This document shows positions 33,285 to 35,465 of a DNA stretch of 35,465 nucleotides, piece after piece; positions within the stretch are counted from its first letter, which is position 1; every line of letters starts with the position of its first letter. A program made the position numbers and the translations under genes. The notes below the pieces were generated by a model that saw nothing but the letters and a program-made list of their open reading frames with translations, searched no databases and was not told where the DNA came from. Source of the stretch: JANRIC01 sp033765345 (GTDB taxonomy: Bacteria; Bacteroidota; Bacteroidia; Cytophagales; Microscillaceae); the NCBI GenBank assembly GCA_033765345.1, contig JANRIC010000157.1:1-35465 (forward strand), in the 5' to 3' direction.

Positions 33285-34358
33285 ATGACGCAGCAAGAGT
33301 TTTTATACCAATACCTCAACAATGCATCTCCGACCGGCTTTGAAAGCTCCGGGCAAAAAATATGGTTGGATTATCTCAAACCCTTTATTCAGGAACACAG
33401 CGTAGATACTTACGGCTCAGTAGTAGGAGTCATCAATCCTGGTAAGGAATACAAAGTAGTGATCGAGGCACACGCCGATGAGATTTCCTGGTTTGTCAAT
33501 TACATCACCGATGAAGGCTTTATTTATGTAATCCGCAATGGCGGTTCCGACCCGATCATCGCCCCCTCAATGCGGGTGAATATTCATACAGCCAAAGGAA
33601 TTGTAAAAGGCGTATTCGGCTGGCCGGCCATCCACGTGCGTCAGTTTGACGAAAAAGACGACCCCAAACCGACCATGAAAAACATTTTTATTGACTGCGG
33701 CTGTAATTCCAGAGCCGAAGTGGAGGAACTCGGTGTACACGTGGGTTCGGTGATCACCTTTGCCGACGAACTGATGGAAATGAATGAAAAATACCTCGTT
33801 GGTCGTGCCCTCGACAACCGCATCGGCGGGTATATGATCGCTCAGGTAGCCCGTATGATCGCCGAAAACAAAATCGAGCTGGATTATAGCCTTTACATCG
33901 CCAACTCCGTCCAAGAAGAGATCGGCCTGCGAGGTGCCGAGATGGTCACCCACAAAATCAAACCAAACCTAGTCATCGTCACCGATGTATGCCACGATAC
34001 GCATTCGCCCCTGGTCTATGACAAAAAAGTGGACGGCGACATCCAGGCCGGCAAAGGACCCGTACTGAGTTATGCCCCCGCCGTACAAAACAACCTTCGG
34101 GACAGAATCATCGCCATAGCACAGGAGAAAAAAATACCATTCCAACGCCTGGCCTCTTCGCGCTACACGGGCACAGATACCGATGCATTTGCCTATTCCA
34201 ATGGCGGTGTAGCTTCGGCACTCATTTCGCTGCCCCTGAAATATATGCACACCACCGTAGAAACCGCCCACAAAGAAGACATCGAGCAAGTCATCCAATT
34301 GATGTATGCCTTTTTGGTGCAATTAAAAGCAGGGACAGATTTCAGGTACTTTAGTTGA
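33285..34358 (+). CDS. M42-family metallo-aminopeptidase (glutamyl aminopeptidase/endoglucanase type)
   Basis: 357 residues from the ATG at 33285. The frame continues back to a TTG at 33213, but that stretch lies in the promoter region and is rejected. Two-metal site: H63 (EAHADE), D177 (GRALDNRIGG), E211/E212 (VQEEIGLRG), D234 (VTDVCHD) and H322 (MHTTVETAH). Members form large tetrahedral complexes that trim peptides in the cytosol; there is no signal peptide here. It is monocistronic with a UUCG-loop terminator at 34423-34459. Confidence 0.93.
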   Translation: MTQQEFLYQYLNNASPTGFESSGQKIWLDYLKPFIQEHSVDTYGSVVGVINPGKEYKVVIEAHADEISWFVNYITDEGFIYVIRNGGSDPIIAPSMRVNIHTAKGIVKGVFGWPAIHVRQFDEKDDPKPTMKNIFIDCGCNSRAEVEELGVHVGSVITFADELMEMNEKYLVGRALDNRIGGYMIAQVARMIAENKIELDYSLYIANSVQEEIGLRGAEMVTHKIKPNLVIVTDVCHDTHSPLVYDKKVDGDIQAGKGPVLSYAPAVQNNLRDRIIAIAQEKKIPFQRLASSRYTGTDTDAFAYSNGGVASALISLPLKYMHTTVETAHKEDIEQVIQLMYAFLVQLKAGTDFRYFS

Positions 34359-34422
34359 TGGTTTTGTGAGTCAATTTAATGGGAGAGATTATTGGAAATT
34401 TCACCGAAAACCCAACATTCAT

Positions 34423-34459
34423 AACAAGATCGCCTTCGGGTGATCTTGTTGTTATTTTA
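34423..34459 (+). terminator. Rho-independent terminator with UUCG tetraloop
   Basis: 12-bp stem AACAAGATCGCC/GGTGATCTTGTT with one G-T wobble, closed by a TTCG loop and followed by GTTATTTT. It is 64 bases after the M42 stop. Confidence 0.88.
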
Positions 34460-34463
34460 ATAG

Positions 34464-34545
34464 GGAATTAAAGAAATGAAGGGAATTAAGAGAATTAAAG
34501 GAATGAAGGGAATTAAGAAAATGAAAGGAATGAAGGGGAATTAAG
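34464..34545. repeat. Minisatellite of 9-bp units, block 1
   Basis: Nine consecutive units of the type GGAATTAAG or GGAATGAAG (one unit is 10 bp). The same unit recurs at 34942-34995. It lies directly downstream of the truncated toxin gene. Confidence 0.85.
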
Positions 34546-34562
34546 AATTAAAACAGCCGATT

Positions 34563-34646
34563 TTAAGTGACAATGACCTTGTTGGCAAAATTTGGATTAT
34601 TCTCAATGAGATATATAAAAGGGGAGGTATCAATAAATATTTTCAT
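34563..34646 (-). pseudogene. Truncated PIN-domain (VapC-type) toxin
   Basis: ATG at 34646 to TAA at 34563-34565 encodes 27 residues beginning MKIFIDTSPFIYLIENNPNF. MKIFIDTxxFIYLIE is the first strand and helix of PIN-domain toxins, including the first catalytic Asp (D6). Full-length VapC proteins have about 130 residues, so only the first fifth remains. The frame then ends in IVT and a stop, 18 bases before the 9-bp repeat block. The gene is 53 bases downstream of an intact antitoxin-type gene on the same strand. Loss of the remaining catalytic acids means it cannot be an active nuclease. It is too short for ordinary gene finding. Confidence 0.7.
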
Positions 34647-34699
34647 AAAAACATCAGGGGTGAAGAAAAGAAGTTTTGGGAAGTGTAATTTAGTAGGGC

Positions 34700-34906
34700 T
34701 TAAAGTCTATCATCTTCTCTAAGCGAATTAACGTGTTGTTGAGCGTCCATTTCCCAAATACCCTGCCCACTTCCTATAAACCCATCCAGGATTGACTCTA
34801 CTTTTTTACGACGATCAATTTTTTTGAGAATCTCATTAAGAATCAATTCCAGGTCTTTTATGCTTAAATTGCTAATTTCATAGATCAATGTTTGAAGTTT
34901 GGTCAT
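34700..34906 (-). CDS. Antitoxin of a PIN-toxin (VapBC-like) locus
   Basis: 68 residues: MTKLQTLIYEISNLSIKDLE, LILNEILKKIDRRKKVESIL, then DGFIGSGQGIWEMDAQQHVNSLREDDR. The C-terminal pattern GxGxGIWxxDAQxxVNxLREDDR is, from memory, the tail of small antitoxins that precede PIN-domain toxins in Bacteroidota and cyanobacteria, and that tail blocks the toxin active site. The presence of a PIN-toxin start 53 bases downstream supports this. The antitoxin looks intact while the toxin is not. Both lie between two 9-bp minisatellite blocks. Confidence 0.7.
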   Translation of the reverse strand: MTKLQTLIYEISNLSIKDLELILNEILKKIDRRKKVESILDGFIGSGQGIWEMDAQQHVNSLREDDRL

Positions 34907-34941
34907 AGTCTATCATTTTAAGTTGCACAAATATATACTTT

Positions 34942-34995
34942 TTAATTAAAGCAATTAAGAGAATTAAAGGAATTAAAGCAATTAAGAAAATGAAG
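34942..34995. repeat. Minisatellite of 9-bp units, block 2
   Basis: Six units (GCAATTAAG, AGAATTAAA, GGAATTAAA, GCAATTAAG and variants) in the same orientation and phase type as 34464-34545. Both blocks end with AATTAAG followed by AAAATGAA. It sits just upstream of the antitoxin gene. Confidence 0.8.
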
Positions 34996-35168
34996 CCCAC
35001 CTTCTTTGTCATGCTGTAAGCATCTTTTTATGAATTGGGCGAAGGGCTATTTATACACCTTATCCCCAAGCTTTCTGCTTATCCATTGGTTTTTTCATAG
35101 TATCTGTGCAAGATAAGGCGTACCTAAAGGCACGCTTGTTTTTCTTCTGTTCAATAGGCTACACACAG

Positions 35169-35209
35169 TTTGTCCCGATGGGACAGGGTTCGTGTCCCAT
35201 CGGGACAAA
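35169..35209. repeat. 17-bp perfect inverted repeat (nested palindrome)
   Basis: Arms 35169-35185 and 35193-35209 are exactly complementary around GGGTTCG. Each arm is itself palindromic (GTCCC-GAT-GGGAC and GTCCC-ATC-GGGAC), so alternative cruciform or hairpin forms are possible. No T-run follows. Confidence 0.85.
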
Positions 35210-35275
35210 TTATGGGTAACTGATGTCTTTCTCGAGGTTTACGTGCCGTCAGGTACGTTTTATGTGCTTGGAATA

Positions 35276-35345
35276 GCATCGATCGTACGGCTTGAGCGAA
35301 TAAGAAAGTTTCTGAGGGCATCGCTCGTGCGGCTTGAGCGAATGA
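35276..35345. repeat. Two direct repeats of about 27 bp
   Basis: GCATCGATCGTACGGCTTGA (35276 onward) and GCATCGCTCGTGCGGCTTGA (35318 onward) are 42 bp apart. Both continue with GCGAAT; two substitutions separate them over the 26 bases shown. Confidence 0.75.
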
Positions 35346-35465
35346 ATAATTCATTTACTGGTTATTAGAACACGGATGACAAGGACTTTGTACGAACAGC
35401 ATGTATAATCTGCCTCGGATAAAAACAAGTTCGGTAGATTCTGAGAATCACTTAATTTTGTACTA

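Larger units (their letters stand above)
34996..35465. other. Gene-poor, palindrome-rich right end
   Basis: A 67-codon open frame on the minus strand (35151-35354) is composed of the repeats themselves and is not supported as a gene. The stretch holds CGTACCT/AGGCACG-type imperfect palindromes near 35117-35134 and 35241-35259, the hairpin at 35169-35209 and the direct repeat at 35276-35345. A TAATTTTG motif at 35453-35460 could be the -7 element of a gene beyond the window edge. Confidence 0.5.

Noticed and set aside
35151..35354. 67-codon minus-strand open frame at the right end
   Set aside because: It is made of the hairpin and direct repeats (FAQAARAM / FAQAVRSM), has no terminator or promoter of its own and no familiar motif.

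Overview
This window reads as chromosomal DNA of a member of the Bacteroidota, most likely a gliding or surface-secreting lineage such as the Cytophagales. That placement is my inference. It rests on a giant secreted protein with a type IX secretion (Por) C-terminal sorting domain, promoter-like TAnnTTTG motifs with an upstream TTG element instead of sigma70 boxes, few obvious Shine-Dalgarno sites, a C-terminally extended LysS, a long (632-residue) PurF, a cysteine-free type B L31 and the Bacteroidetes-type GlmU-like sugar nucleotidyltransferase. Base composition is AT-rich throughout.

Layout. 1-110: tail of an unidentified gene. 287-2050 (-): lysS. 2458-3558 (+): polyprenyl-phosphate sugar transferase. 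3737-6621 (-): an operon of a comB-like phosphatase, a dipeptide epimerase-type enolase and a DUF1611 P-loop protein. 6775-7860 (-): gcvT. 8059-12574 (+): rpmE2, a GlmU-like enzyme, a TPR lipid-free secreted protein, a Sel1-repeat protein and a TerB-like protein, followed by an OB-like CxxC protein (12619-13083). 13159-15131 (-): a SPOR-domain protein and a membrane coiled-coil protein. 15311-16225 (+): a peptidoglycan-binding amidase.

The accessory part is 16226-21450. A ParE-type toxin-antitoxin pair sits between two nearly identical 158-bp direct repeats. It is followed by a tandem hairpin repeat and a substrate-binding/permease ABC fusion that has no ATPase gene beside it. A convergent AAA ATPase + HNH nuclease pair of Septu (PtuA/PtuB) type lies immediately downstream of purF and ends three bases from the permease stop codon.

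21482-28443 holds purF (-), an unlisted 53-codon gene with its own promoter and terminator, and the 1387-residue T9SS cargo protein. 28516-34358 holds a GNAT acetyltransferase, acyl-CoA thioesterase II, a DUF4291/Uma2 gene pair (-), a PhoD-type phosphatase (-) and an M42 aminopeptidase. The right end (34359-35465) is repeat-rich and carries a second toxin-antitoxin locus. There the VapB-like antitoxin is intact but the PIN-domain toxin is cut to 27 residues, and the locus is bracketed by two blocks of the same 9-bp minisatellite.

How it fits together: most of the window is housekeeping (translation, purine synthesis, one-carbon metabolism, envelope and peptidoglycan turnover). The novelty is concentrated in a small defence/TA hot spot (16.2-21.5 kb) and in the decayed TA locus at the right edge. 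Both TA loci are framed by direct repeats.
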